From Streptomyces sp. R41 (GTDB lineage: Bacteria > Actinomycetota > Actinomycetes > Streptomycetales > Streptomycetaceae): a stretch of 64,000 nucleotides of DNA. The stretch covers positions 1,550,001 to 1,614,000 of the forward strand of contig NZ_CP163443.1 in the NCBI RefSeq assembly GCF_041053055.1, in the 5' to 3' direction. Shown one piece after another: positions 1-10,420 of the stretch (the first letter of the stretch is position 1; each line of letters starts with the position of its first letter). Both the position numbers and the translations under genes were made by a program. The notes below the pieces were generated by a model. That model ran no database searches, was not told where the DNA came from, and saw only the letters and a program-made list of their open reading frames with translations.

Positions 1-192
1 CCCGGCGATCGCGTCCTCGATGGGGACGAAGAGCAGACGGTGCCGGGTGGGCAGTCCGGTCCGCACCGTGGCCATGGCCGGTTCATCGGTGGTGGTGTCC
101 ACATAGACCGCTTCGAGCACACCGATCTTGTGGCCCTCGGTGTCGACGACGTCGCGGTTGCGCCATTCGCGGACGTCGGCTGCGTGAATCAT
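1..192 (-). CDS. PRC-barrel domain protein (partial, 3' end beyond window)
   Basis: The first 64 residues of a PRC-barrel protein are visible, starting at the ATG at 192 and running off the left edge. The start MIHAADVREWRNRDVVD, then a TEGHKIG turn, a VYVDTTTDEPAMATV strand pair and LLFVPIEDA, is the usual beta-barrel pattern of stress-associated PRC-barrel proteins in Streptomyces. The ATG overlaps the stop of the upstream ANTAR gene as ATGA, so the two are probably translationally coupled. The C-terminal part, often a DUF2382 region in this family, cannot be seen. The biochemical role is unknown; the family is linked to RNA or protein binding and stress. Confidence 0.8.
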   Translation of the reverse strand, partial: MIHAADVREWRNRDVVDTEGHKIGVLEAVYVDTTTDEPAMATVRTGLPTRHRLLFVPIEDAIAG

Positions 193-590
193 GACCTTCC
201 CTTTCCGGACGGCTCATCCGCCGGTGGTGAGTCGCACCCCCGGTCTTCCGCGTAGAGCCGCCGCAGTGCGCGCCGAAGCGCCCGCTGCATCCGCCACGAA
301 AGCGGCTCCCCCTCCCAGGCGGCGACCAGAGCCGCAGCCACCTCCGGAAGTTTGGTGTTGCACTGCCGCGAGATGTCCATCAGCAGGTTCCTGGCCGGCC
401 CCCGGCGGCAGGGGGCCAGGATCATCACCATGCCGCAGGCCTGGTCGACGACCGCACGGGCGGCCAGCGACCGCCGCAGCTGATCGATCTCAGCGCGCAG
501 CGCCACGACATCCTGACCCGCCGAGTTCTCTACCGAGGCCTCGGCTCGCAGATCCCACCAATCCTCTGGGAGCATGGTTGTGCGATGCAT
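189..590 (-). CDS. ANTAR domain regulator
   Basis: A protein of 133 residues ending in an ANTAR-like RNA-binding three-helix region. After a short N-terminus there is a coiled-coil-like helix (VVALRAEIDQLRRSLAARAVV) leading into DQACGMVMILAPCRRGPARNLLMDISRQ and LPEVAAALV, which matches the ANTAR pattern. These proteins usually act by antitermination, binding paired RNA hairpins. The start at 590 is chosen because GGAGAGG lies 8 bases upstream; an upstream in-frame ATG at 620 has no such site. No GAF or receiver domain is attached, so the signal input is unknown. The stop overlaps the next gene (PRC-barrel) by ATGA. Confidence 0.75.
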   Translation of the reverse strand: MHRTTMLPEDWWDLRAEASVENSAGQDVVALRAEIDQLRRSLAARAVVDQACGMVMILAPCRRGPARNLLMDISRQCNTKLPEVAAALVAAWEGEPLSWRMQRALRRALRRLYAEDRGCDSPPADEPSGKGRS

Positions 591-673
591 GGCATCTACC
601 TCTCCACGATTTCCACGCATCCGGCGTGGCTGAAGCCGCCCCGGAACCTCTGGATGTCAGGCAACTTCACAGG

Positions 674-952
674 TCACCCGCGGCGTTCGCGGTCCCGCCG
701 GTCCTCGCCCCTCCAGCGCGCCCGGTGCTGACGGCTGTAGCGACGGTCCCAGCGGTCCTGACGATCCCGGCGGTTCTCGTAGTCCCGGTACTCCCCGAGA
801 TCGGACCCGTCACCACGGATCCAGCCCCCGCCACCACCGCGGCCATACCGGGTGGCGCCGAAGACCAGCACGGCCGCGGCCACCCACCAGAGGGGATTGA
901 GGAAGCCGAGGCCGAACAAGACCACGATCAGGACGAGAAGCAGAACGAACAC
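674..952 (-). CDS. Small hydrophobic membrane protein with basic tail
   Basis: A 92-residue protein read from a GTG at 952 with GGAGG seven bases upstream. Residues 1-35 form one or two short membrane segments (MFVLLLVLIVVLFGLGF, then LWWVAAAVLVFG). After that come a Gly-rich linker and a very Arg/Asp-rich tail. The N-terminal half closely resembles the 61-residue protein encoded at 1668-1853, so the two are paralogues. Such tiny hydrophobic proteins occur beside CsbD and PRC-barrel genes in Streptomyces stress regions. The function is unknown; the charged tail suggests contact with nucleic acid or an acidic partner at the membrane face, which is inference only. Confidence 0.6.
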   Translation of the reverse strand: MFVLLLVLIVVLFGLGFLNPLWWVAAAVLVFGATRYGRGGGGGWIRGDGSDLGEYRDYENRRDRQDRWDRRYSRQHRARWRGEDRRDRERRG

Positions 953-1336
953 GGCGGGCCTCCCCGGGAGCGGAACCAGGCATCACTGCCGGGGACTGGG
1001 GCCTGTGCGAACAGCGTAACCCTGCCCAGAGGTTGCGGATAGCGCCCCATGTAACGGTCTTCTACCTGGTGCAGATGGCCACTTGCCGTCTGTTCAGGGA
1101 GTGCGGCGAGGGCTACCGTGCACGGTACGGCCCGAGCCCCCGGCAGCGTCGATCACCTCTCGCGCTCCTTCGAGGGCGCACCTCGCGCATCGGTGCCGGA
1201 ACCTGCCCCGCCACCAACGGGCCGCTCCCGCACTCGCCGTCGCTACGCGATCCTGACGCAGCCTCGATGCGCCCCAAGCGGGCACCGTCCATCTGCTGCC
1301 CGCCGCGCCGCACACATTTCACGACAGGCGACACAC

Positions 1337-1549
1337 ATGTACGCGCTGATCGTTCCGGCTTCGACGCCCTTCGTCCTGCTCGCCACCGTGCTGGCCCTGT
1401 CCTGGTGGGAGGACCGCATCCTGCCGGCGCCGCCGGCCGAGCCGGTCGACGCTCCCGCCGAGGCTCCGTTTGCCCCAGCGGCCCCTGCCCAGCTCGCAGA
1501 ACTCCCCCGTGCCGACACTACGTTGACAAGGGAAGTTGCCAGGCGTTGA
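1337..1549 (+). CDS. Small membrane-anchored protein, function unknown
   Basis: A 70-residue reading frame starting MYALIVPASTPFVLLATVLALSWWEDRIL: one hydrophobic helix followed by a Pro/Ala-rich stretch with acidic and a few basic residues. Longer in-frame readings begin at 1118, but the sequence before 1337 looks non-coding. No strong ribosome binding site is seen. I do not recognise a family; it has the layout of a single-pass protein with an extracytoplasmic or cytoplasmic Pro-rich tail. It lies between the two paralogous hydrophobic protein genes. Confidence 0.45.
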   Translation: MYALIVPASTPFVLLATVLALSWWEDRILPAPPAEPVDAPAEAPFAPAAPAQLAELPRADTTLTREVARR

Positions 1550-1667
1550 CTGACAGCACGGCGTAGGGCTATGCCGCTCCGGATCACTCGGGGCGACGCA
1601 TTCCACCTTCCCGCTTCGCCCAGACCCCGCGGAACACAGGAAATCCCCGCGATCTGGAGGCCCGGCG

Positions 1668-1853
1668 ATGATCCTATGGATTCTTCTCTTTCTGCTGATC
1701 CTGGTGGTGTTCGGGTTCGGCTTCACCATGCAGGCCCTTTGGTGGGTCGCCGCCGTCCTGCTGGTCGTCTGGCTCGTCGGCTTCGCGATGCGCGGACGCG
1801 GCGGGGGCAGGCGTGGCGGTGGCGGCCGCCGGTACGGGCGCAGTCGCGGGTAG
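1668..1853 (+). CDS. Small hydrophobic protein (paralogue of 674-952)
   Basis: A 61-residue protein with GGAGG seven bases before its ATG. Two hydrophobic segments (MILWILLFLLILVVFGFGF and ALWWVAAVLLVVWLVGFA) are followed by a Gly/Arg-rich tail. The spacing and the WWVAA motif match the N-terminal half of the protein at 674-952 on the other strand. It sits 91 bases before the CsbD gene and may be cotranscribed with it. Function is unknown; it is likely an integral membrane stress protein. Confidence 0.7.
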   Translation: MILWILLFLLILVVFGFGFTMQALWWVAAVLLVVWLVGFAMRGRGGGRRGGGGRRYGRSRG

Positions 1854-1944
1854 TCCACACCAGGCGCTCTCCCGCCCGCGGGAATGGCGGCTTGTACGGC
1901 AATCACGCGCGGGAGCCCATCCAGCGAATGAGCAGAGGACAACC

Positions 1945-2118
1945 ATGAGCGTCGGACAGACGATCAAGCACAAGACCCAGGCATTCAAGGGCCGGGTCAC
2001 CGAACGCATCGGCCGGACCACCCGCAACAGGCGACTGCAGCGCGAAGGCAGGACCGACCAGATCTCCGGAAACCTGAAGCAGTCCGGCGACAAGGCCAAG
2101 GACGCCTTCAGGCACTGA
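1945..2118 (+). CDS. CsbD family stress-response protein
   Basis: A 57-residue, highly charged, hydrophilic protein: MSVGQTIKHKTQAFKGRVTE, then IGRTTRNRRLQREG and a NLKQSGDKAKDAF ending. Lys/Gly-rich helical repeats of the form KxKGxxxExxG, with DQISGNLKQ and a K-x-KDAF tail, are the CsbD signature. Members are general-stress proteins controlled by SigB-type factors in other bacteria; the molecular action is unknown. AGAGGA lies just upstream of the ATG. Its position in a run of small stress-type genes supports the call. Confidence 0.8.
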   Translation: MSVGQTIKHKTQAFKGRVTERIGRTTRNRRLQREGRTDQISGNLKQSGDKAKDAFRH

Positions 2119-2252
2119 CCACAAACGCCCCGGGTGGTGCCCACGTCGCGTGGACACCACCCGGCAGGCCAACGCGGAGTCAGCCGACAGGAATTGATGG
2201 GGACGGTAATGAAGCCAAACAACCTACGAGCCGAGAGCCAGAGAAGGCCGCC

Positions 2253-2876
2253 ATGCTCACCATCGTGATCATCGCCGTGATCGTCATCGCGGCGGTCACC
2301 GTCCTCATCGTCGGACGTGGACGCATCCGCGACGGCGGCGGGCGCGGGCTCAAGCACCGCTTCGGACCCGAGTACGACCGTGCCGTCGCCGACCACAACG
2401 GCGACACCAAGGCTGCCGAGCAGGAACTCGGCGAGCGCGTCAAGCAACACGGCTCCCTCGTGGAGCAGCCGTTGTCGCCCGAGGCCCGCGCGCAATACAG
2501 GGCTCAGTGGGCCGACATCCAGGAACAGTTCGTCGACTCGCCACAGAAGGCCGTCACCGCGGCCGACGCACTCCTTGCAGGCCTGGCGAGGGACCGCGGC
2601 TTCCCCGACGGCGAACAGTTCGAGGAGCAACTCGCTGCTCTTTCTGTCCACCACGCCGCCCATGTCCACGGCTACCGCAGCGTGCACGCAGCGGCACACG
2701 GCCAGGGCGACACCGAGGACATGCGGGAGGCCATGATCGAGGCCCGAAGCCTCTTCGAGACGTTGGTCACCGAACAAGCCGGCGACTTCGACCGGCACCG
2801 CCCGCCGTCCCCCGACGGCAACGGCCACGCCCCGTGGGCCCTGACCCGACGCCACGCGAAGGGAAGCAGCACCTGA
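2253..2876 (+). CDS. Membrane-anchored helical protein, function unknown
   Basis: A 207-residue protein with an N-terminal membrane helix (residues 3-20, IVIIAVIVIAAVTVLIVG), a basic stop-transfer segment, and a soluble domain. That domain contains LKHRFGPEYDRAV, LSPEARAQYRAQWADIQEQFVDSPQKAVTAADALL and MREAMIEARSLFETLV. The block ending VDSPQKAVTAAD recurs as VDSPRQAVEEAD in the next protein, so the two share a domain. The family is common in Streptomyces as a hypothetical secreted protein. AGAAGG precedes the ATG, and the stop overlaps the next start. Confidence 0.7.
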   Translation: MLTIVIIAVIVIAAVTVLIVGRGRIRDGGGRGLKHRFGPEYDRAVADHNGDTKAAEQELGERVKQHGSLVEQPLSPEARAQYRAQWADIQEQFVDSPQKAVTAADALLAGLARDRGFPDGEQFEEQLAALSVHHAAHVHGYRSVHAAAHGQGDTEDMREAMIEARSLFETLVTEQAGDFDRHRPPSPDGNGHAPWALTRRHAKGSST

Positions 2877-3310
2877 TGTCGCACAACGCCGAACACGCAC
2901 GGCACCCCCAGCCCGGAGGCACGGATCCGATGGAGCGCGCCCCTCAGGCACCCCGCACCGAACCCGCTCACGCACTGCGTGAGCCCGGCACCAGCCCCGA
3001 CAGCCCTGATAGCAAGTTAGGCCAGGACCTGGTCTCACAGGGCGACCGGGACAAGCTCACCCTGCGCCTCCAACAGGCCCTGACCGCCTTCGTCGACAGC
3101 CCACGCCAGGCGGTGGAAGAGGCCGACACCGTCCTCGACGAGGTCGCCATCCAGTTCACCAACACCCTCACAGAACGGCGCCGCGTCCTGCGCGCAAGCT
3201 GGCAGGACCAGGAAACAGATACGCAGACCGAGGAACTACGGCTCGCGCTCCGGCAATACCGGGAGATCACCGAACGGCTGCTGCACATGTCAGCGCCTGC
3301 CAGCCGGTGA
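2876..3310 (+). CDS. Soluble helical protein sharing a domain with its upstream neighbour
   Basis: A 144-residue protein whose ATG overlaps the upstream stop (ATGA), implying coupled translation. The first 50 residues are Pro-rich and probably disordered. The rest is helical (LTLRLQQALTAFVDSPRQAVEEADTVLDEVAIQFTNTL, then RRRVLRASWQDQ and LRLALRQYREITERLL). The VDSPRQAVEEAD block matches the neighbour at 2253-2876, but here there is no membrane helix. A membrane-bound and a soluble version of the same domain may interact. Function is unknown. Confidence 0.65.
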   Translation: MSHNAEHARHPQPGGTDPMERAPQAPRTEPAHALREPGTSPDSPDSKLGQDLVSQGDRDKLTLRLQQALTAFVDSPRQAVEEADTVLDEVAIQFTNTLTERRRVLRASWQDQETDTQTEELRLALRQYREITERLLHMSAPASR

Positions 3311-3903
3311 CAACGTCCTCCCCGCAGGAAACACAGCCGCCGCAGGAAGCCGGTACGTGGACCACACCGGCGGAATGCGACGGCTGTGTTCTGAAACACT
3401 CGCTGTACTGGCTACGTACTGCATGTTCAGCAACGGGCTCCGCACCTCCTCGGGCATCGAGCACGGCTCCGTCGGCGGCTTCACCAACGACTTCACCGTC
3501 TGCTCCCTCGCGGAGGCGGCGAGCGCGGCGGGGTCCCTGGGGCTCGTCCCGCGCGGCGAGCCGCAGCCGACTGGCGGCCGCATGCGCGCCTATATGTGCA
3601 CTGGCACGACGTGCAGTCAGACGCGATTCGGCCATTGTGCGCCGGACGGGCGCGAAAATCGTACGCCTTGCTTCCGAGGTCCTTCCGCGTGCGCCGGGCG
3701 GGATCACCCGGTTCCTCACCCTCCCGGATGCACTCGCCGGGAGCCGACCGCCCCCGCAGCCCTCCCCCCTGCACCAGGCCGCGCACCGGCTCCCTCCCGA
3801 CCATGCCTGCTCTCCCGGGCGGTGTGCTGTGACAGCCCCGCCCGGGCCGAGCCGACCGCGGAAACGCGCAGACCACCGCCCGCCCGCCACGCGCACGACG
3901 CCC

Positions 3904-3978
3904 CTGAGCCTGCGCCGGCTCAACCGCTGGCAGGCCGAGGAACTGCGGGAGGACCTGGCGGACCTGTACGTGGAGTCC
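3904..3978 (+). pseudogene. Possible N-terminal fragment of a GNAT acetyltransferase
   Basis: The reading LSLRRLNRWQAEELREDLADLYVES resembles, from memory, the N-terminal helix of a group of Streptomyces GNAT acetyltransferases. It stops making sense after about 25 residues, where a 30-base tandem repeat begins. There is no clear start codon or ribosome binding site. This could be chance in GC-rich DNA, so confidence is low. Confidence 0.25.
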
Positions 3979-3980
3979 TG

Positions 3981-4040
3981 CCCGACATCCAACCGCTGGA
4001 TGCACGACCCACCGACACACAACCGCCGGATGCGCGACCG
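3981..4040 (+). repeat. 30-base tandem repeat, two copies plus a weak third
   Basis: Copy one spans 3981-4010 and copy two 4011-4040. They share the cores CAACCGC and GGATGC and the tail CGACC, with a handful of mismatches. The following 30 bases (4041-4070) keep only the first CCCGAC. The repeat ends 50 bases before the GAF-ANTAR start, so it lies in that gene's upstream region. Confidence 0.6.
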
Positions 4041-4089
4041 CCCGACGAGGAGCCCTGATGCTCACGCCCCACACACAGAGGTGCGCACG

Positions 4090-4815
4090 ATGAAGGAACA
4101 GTTGACGGCCCGGACGTTTGTCGAGCTGGCGGACAATCTCGTCGCCGACTTCGACCTCATGGACTTCCTGCGCCTGCTCACCGACCGCTGCGTCGACCTG
4201 CTCGACGCGAGCGCGGCGGGCGTCCTGCTCGCCGACCGTGACGGCGTGCTGCGCGTCATGGCCGCCTCCGACGAACGGGTGCGCCTCCTGGAACTCTTCC
4301 AGCTCCAGAACCACGAAGGCCCCTGCCTGGACTGCTTCCACACCGGAATCGCGGTCTCCGTCCATGACCTGCGCGACGAGGCCGCCCGCTGGCCCCTGTT
4401 CACCGCCCAGGCCCAGCGCAGCGGCTTCACCGCCGTACAGGCGCTGCCCATGCGGCTGCGCGACGAGGTCGTCGGCGCCCTCAACCTCTTCCACACCACC
4501 CCGGCGCCCATCAGTCCGGCAACCACGCCCTTCGCCCAGGCCCTCGCCGACGTCGCCACCATCAGCCTGCTGCAACAACGCACCACCGAGCGCAGCACGC
4601 TCCTCAACGACCAGTTGCAGACAGCCCTCACCAGCCGCGTCCTGATCGAACAGGCAAAGGGAAAACTCGCCGAACGCCGCCACACGGACATGGAACAGGC
4701 CTTCACCACCCTCAGGGCCTACGCCCGCTCCCACAACCGCCGCCTCTCGGACGTCGCCCGCGCCTTCATCGACGAAACCGAACACCTCCCCGACCTCAGC
4801 TCCCGAACTTCCTGA
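4090..4815 (+). CDS. GAF-ANTAR regulator
   Basis: A 241-residue protein with an N-terminal helix ([29 protein letters not shown]), a GAF domain to about residue 165 and a C-terminal ANTAR domain ([46 protein letters not shown]). GAF hallmarks include [27 protein letters not shown] and [15 protein letters not shown] domains bind paired RNA hairpins and cause antitermination. GAF presumably senses a small molecule or redox state; the EGPCxDC cysteines are a frequent feature of this subgroup. An AGAGG lies upstream of the ATG at 4090. The phosphoketolase gene follows after 26 bases, so this regulator probably shares its transcript. Confidence 0.85.
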   Translation: MKEQLTARTFVELADNLVADFDLMDFLRLLTDRCVDLLDASAAGVLLADRDGVLRVMAASDERVRLLELFQLQNHEGPCLDCFHTGIAVSVHDLRDEAARWPLFTAQAQRSGFTAVQALPMRLRDEVVGALNLFHTTPAPISPATTPFAQALADVATISLLQQRTTERSTLLNDQLQTALTSRVLIEQAKGKLAERRHTDMEQAFTTLRAYARSHNRRLSDVARAFIDETEHLPDLSSRTS

Positions 4816-4841
4816 GCAGCGGTCTTCAAGAAGGGTTCGTC

Positions 4842-7240
4842 ATGCCACTCCGCCCCCCTCCCGAGACCTCCCTGTACACGCTCGACACCCCCGACGACCT
4901 CGACCGCCTCGACGAGGAGGAACTGAGCGCGCTGGACGCCCACTGGCGGGCGGCGAACTACCTGGCCGTCGGGCAGATCTACCTCATGTCCAACCCCCTG
5001 CTGACCGAGCCCCTGGCACCTGAGCACGTCAAACCGCGACTGCTGGGGCACTGGGGCACCTCACCGGGACTGAACCTGGTCAACACCCACCTCAACAGGG
5101 TCGTGAAAGCCAGGGGCTTGGACGCGATCTGTGTCTGGGGGCCCGGTCACGGCGGGCCCGCCGTGGTGGCGAACTCCTGGCTGGAGGGCAGCTACACCGA
5201 GACGTACCCGGACATCACGCGGGACGCGGCCGGCATGGCTCGCCTCTTCCGGCAGTTCTCCTTCCCGGGCGGCATCCCCAGTCATGTCGCACCCGAGACC
5301 CCTGGATCGATCCACGAGGGGGGCGAGCTGGGCTACTCCCTCTCGCATGCCTACGGGGCCGCGTTCGACAACCCGGGGCTCCTGGTGGCCTGCGTGATCG
5401 GCGACGGTGAGGCCGAGACGGGCCCGCTGGCCGCCTCATGGCACTCCGACAAGTTCCTCGACCCGGTACGGGACGGTGCCGTCCTGCCGATCCTGCACCT
5501 CAACGGCTACAAGATCGCCAACCCGACGGTCCTGGCCCGGATACCGGAGCCCGAACTCGACTCCCTGCTCAGGGGATACGGCCACGAGCCCCTCCATGTC
5601 ACCGGCGACGACCCGCACGCCGTCCACCAGGCGATGGCTCGCGCCATGGACGAGGCCCTGGACCGTATCGCCGCCTTCCAGCACGCCGCCCGCACGGAGG
5701 GCACTGCCGAACGCCCGCGCTGGCCGGTGATCGTACTGCGCGCGCCCAAGGGCTGGACCGGACCCGCCGAGGTCGACGGGCTCCCGGTGGAGGGCACCTG
5801 GCGAGCGCACCAGGTGCCGCTGCCTGCCGTACGCGAAAACCCGGACCACCTGCGGCAGTTGGAGCGATGGCTGCGCTCCTACCGGCCCGAGGAACTCTTC
5901 GATGAGCACGGACGCCCCCGGGAACAGGTCCTGGCCTGCGTCCCCGACGGCGCACACCGCCTGGGCGCCAACCCGCACACCAACGGTGGCCTGCTGCTGC
6001 GCGACCTGCCCCTCCCGCCCATGGAGCGGTTCGCCGTCCCGGTCGACAAGCCCGGCGCGACAGCGCATGAGCCGACCCGTGTCCTCGGCGACCTGCTGGC
6101 GCAGGTGATGGCCGACACGGGCGAGCGGCGCGACTTCCGGCTGGTCGGCCCGGACGAGACGGCCTCCAACCGCCTCCAGGCCGTCTACGAGGCGAGCGGC
6201 AAGGCGTGGGAGGCCCAGGTCCTGCCCACGGACGAACACCTGGAGCGCGGCGGCCGGGTGCTGGAGATCCTCTCCGAACACACCTGCCAGGGCTGGCTGG
6301 AGGGCTATCTCCTCACCGGGCGGCATGGCCTGTTCTCCTGCTACGAGGCTTTCGTCCACATCGTCGATTCGATGGCGAACCAGCACATCAAGTGGCTGCG
6401 AGTCGCCCGCCGGCTCCCCTGGCGCCGCCCGATCGCCTCCCTCAACTACCTGCTCACCTCGCACGTGTGGCGCCAGGACAACAACGGCTTCTCGCACCAG
6501 GACCCCGGTTTCGTCGACCACGTACTCAACAAGTCGCCGGAGGTCGTGCGGGTCTACTACCCCCCGGACGCCAACACCCTGCTCTCCGTGGCGGATCACG
6601 TACTGCGCAGCCGCGACTACGTCAACGTCGTCGTCGCGGGCAAGCAGCCCTGCTTCGACTGGCTCGACCTCGACGCCGCCCGCGCGCACTGCGCCCGCGG
6701 CGCCGGGATCTGGGCCTGGGCCGGCACCGAGTCCGACCCCGGCGAGCCCGATGTGGTGCTCGCCTGCGCGGGCGACGTACCTACCCTCGAAGTGCTGGCC
6801 GCGGCCTTGCTGCTCCGCCACCATCTGCCCGAACTCGCGGTACGGGTGGTCAACGTCGTCGACATCGCCCGGCTGCTGCCCGCGGAGGAACACCCGCACG
6901 GCATGCCCGACAGCGAGTACGACGCACTGTTCACCCCCGACAAGCCCGTCGTCTTCGCGTACCACGGCTATCCGTGGCTGATCCACCGGCTCGCCTACCG
7001 CCGCGCCAACCACCCGCACCTGCACGTGCGCGGCTACAAGGAGGAGGGCACCACCACGACCCCGTTCGACATGGTCGTACGCAACGACCTCGACCGGTAC
7101 CGGCTGGTCATGGACGTCATCGACCGGGTGCCCGGTCTCGCAGTCCGCGCGGCGGCGCTGCGGCAGCGAATGGTCGACGTCCGTTACCGCCATCACGACT
7201 GGATCCGCACCCATGGGGCGGACCTGCCCGAGGTCGCCGA

Positions 7241-7259
<19 letters not shown>
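4842..7259 (+). CDS. xfp: Phosphoketolase (xylulose-5-P/fructose-6-P)
   Basis: An 805-residue thiamine-diphosphate enzyme of the usual family length. It cleaves xylulose 5-phosphate (often also fructose 6-phosphate) with phosphate, giving acetyl phosphate and glyceraldehyde 3-phosphate or erythrose 4-phosphate. Signatures include HWGTSPGLN near residue 70, [20 protein letters not shown], the ThDP-binding [16 protein letters not shown] with [10 protein letters not shown], and FSHQDPGF plus [10 protein letters not shown] in the C-terminal half. A good AAGAAGG site precedes the ATG. It lies directly behind the GAF-ANTAR gene, and its 3' end overlaps the probable start of the P-type ATPase by 19 bases. 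In stress islands it may support acetyl-phosphate or ATP supply when respiration is limited (inference). Confidence 0.95.
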
Positions 7260-9861
<2,602 letters not shown>

Positions 9862-10420
9862 TCCGGTGACACGCTGTCACCAGGGCAATCAGCGGCACCG
9901 CACAGCACCGAGACGATCCGCGTCACGGCCGGCGGCCGGGAACGGTCAGCCGCTGAGTGACTCCTCGGGGCCGTTTCCTCTAGGGGCCGTTTCCTTGGCG
10001 CCTACCGGCCATCGCCAGGACGCATTCTTCAGGCACCCCGCGGTGAACGCCCAGCAGGCCGGTGTTCTCCGGCCCCCTCGCGAATACTTCCCGGTCCCCG
10101 CGCCCTGCCAGCGTCCCGAATTCACCGTTCCGATCATCGGACCGGCCGCTTGCGGTGGCTCACACCAACAGCGGACCGATACATCCACGCAGGTCAGGCG
10201 TGTGCAGTTGTGTCGGCCTTGCCTGGTCCTTATCGGTTGGTTCTTGTCCTTGTGGTCCCTGCGTGGTCCCTTTCGCTCCCTGAGAGACCTGCCAAAACGG
10301 ATACCTGCGGATCGACTCCGTCAGCGTCCGGGCGGCAACGGGATCCGGCGTCGGCGAACCTGCGCGGTGCCTTGGCCGGCAAGGCCCCGCCAGGGCACCG
10401 GATGCGCAGAGGGCGCACCG
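9862..10420. other. Convergent intergenic region
   Basis: About 560 bases between the ATPase gene and the convergent FAAL gene, with no credible coding sequence. A perfect 7-base-pair hairpin follows the ATPase stop (9865-9881). A 13-base direct repeat (GGGGCCGTTTCCT) occurs at 9967-9979 and 9983-9995. Confidence 0.6.
9865..9881 (+). terminator. Short hairpin just after the ATPase gene
   Basis: GGTGACA, a three-base loop CGC, then TGTCACC form a perfect stem starting four bases after the stop codon. There is no T-run, as is common for Streptomyces terminators. The stem is short, so terminator activity is uncertain. Confidence 0.4.

Larger units (their letters stand above)
3311..4089 (+). other. 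Gene-poor stretch with possible remnants
   Basis: About 780 bases without a convincing intact gene. All six frames look like composition-driven open frames. Two items stand out and are listed separately: a possible acetyltransferase fragment near 3904-3978 and a 30-base tandem repeat at 3981-4040. The promoter of the GAF-ANTAR gene presumably lies near the right end. Confidence 0.5.

Noticed and set aside
191-1042. 283-codon plus-strand frame
   Set aside because: Pro/Ala/Arg-rich shadow of the ANTAR and hydrophobic protein genes on the minus strand.
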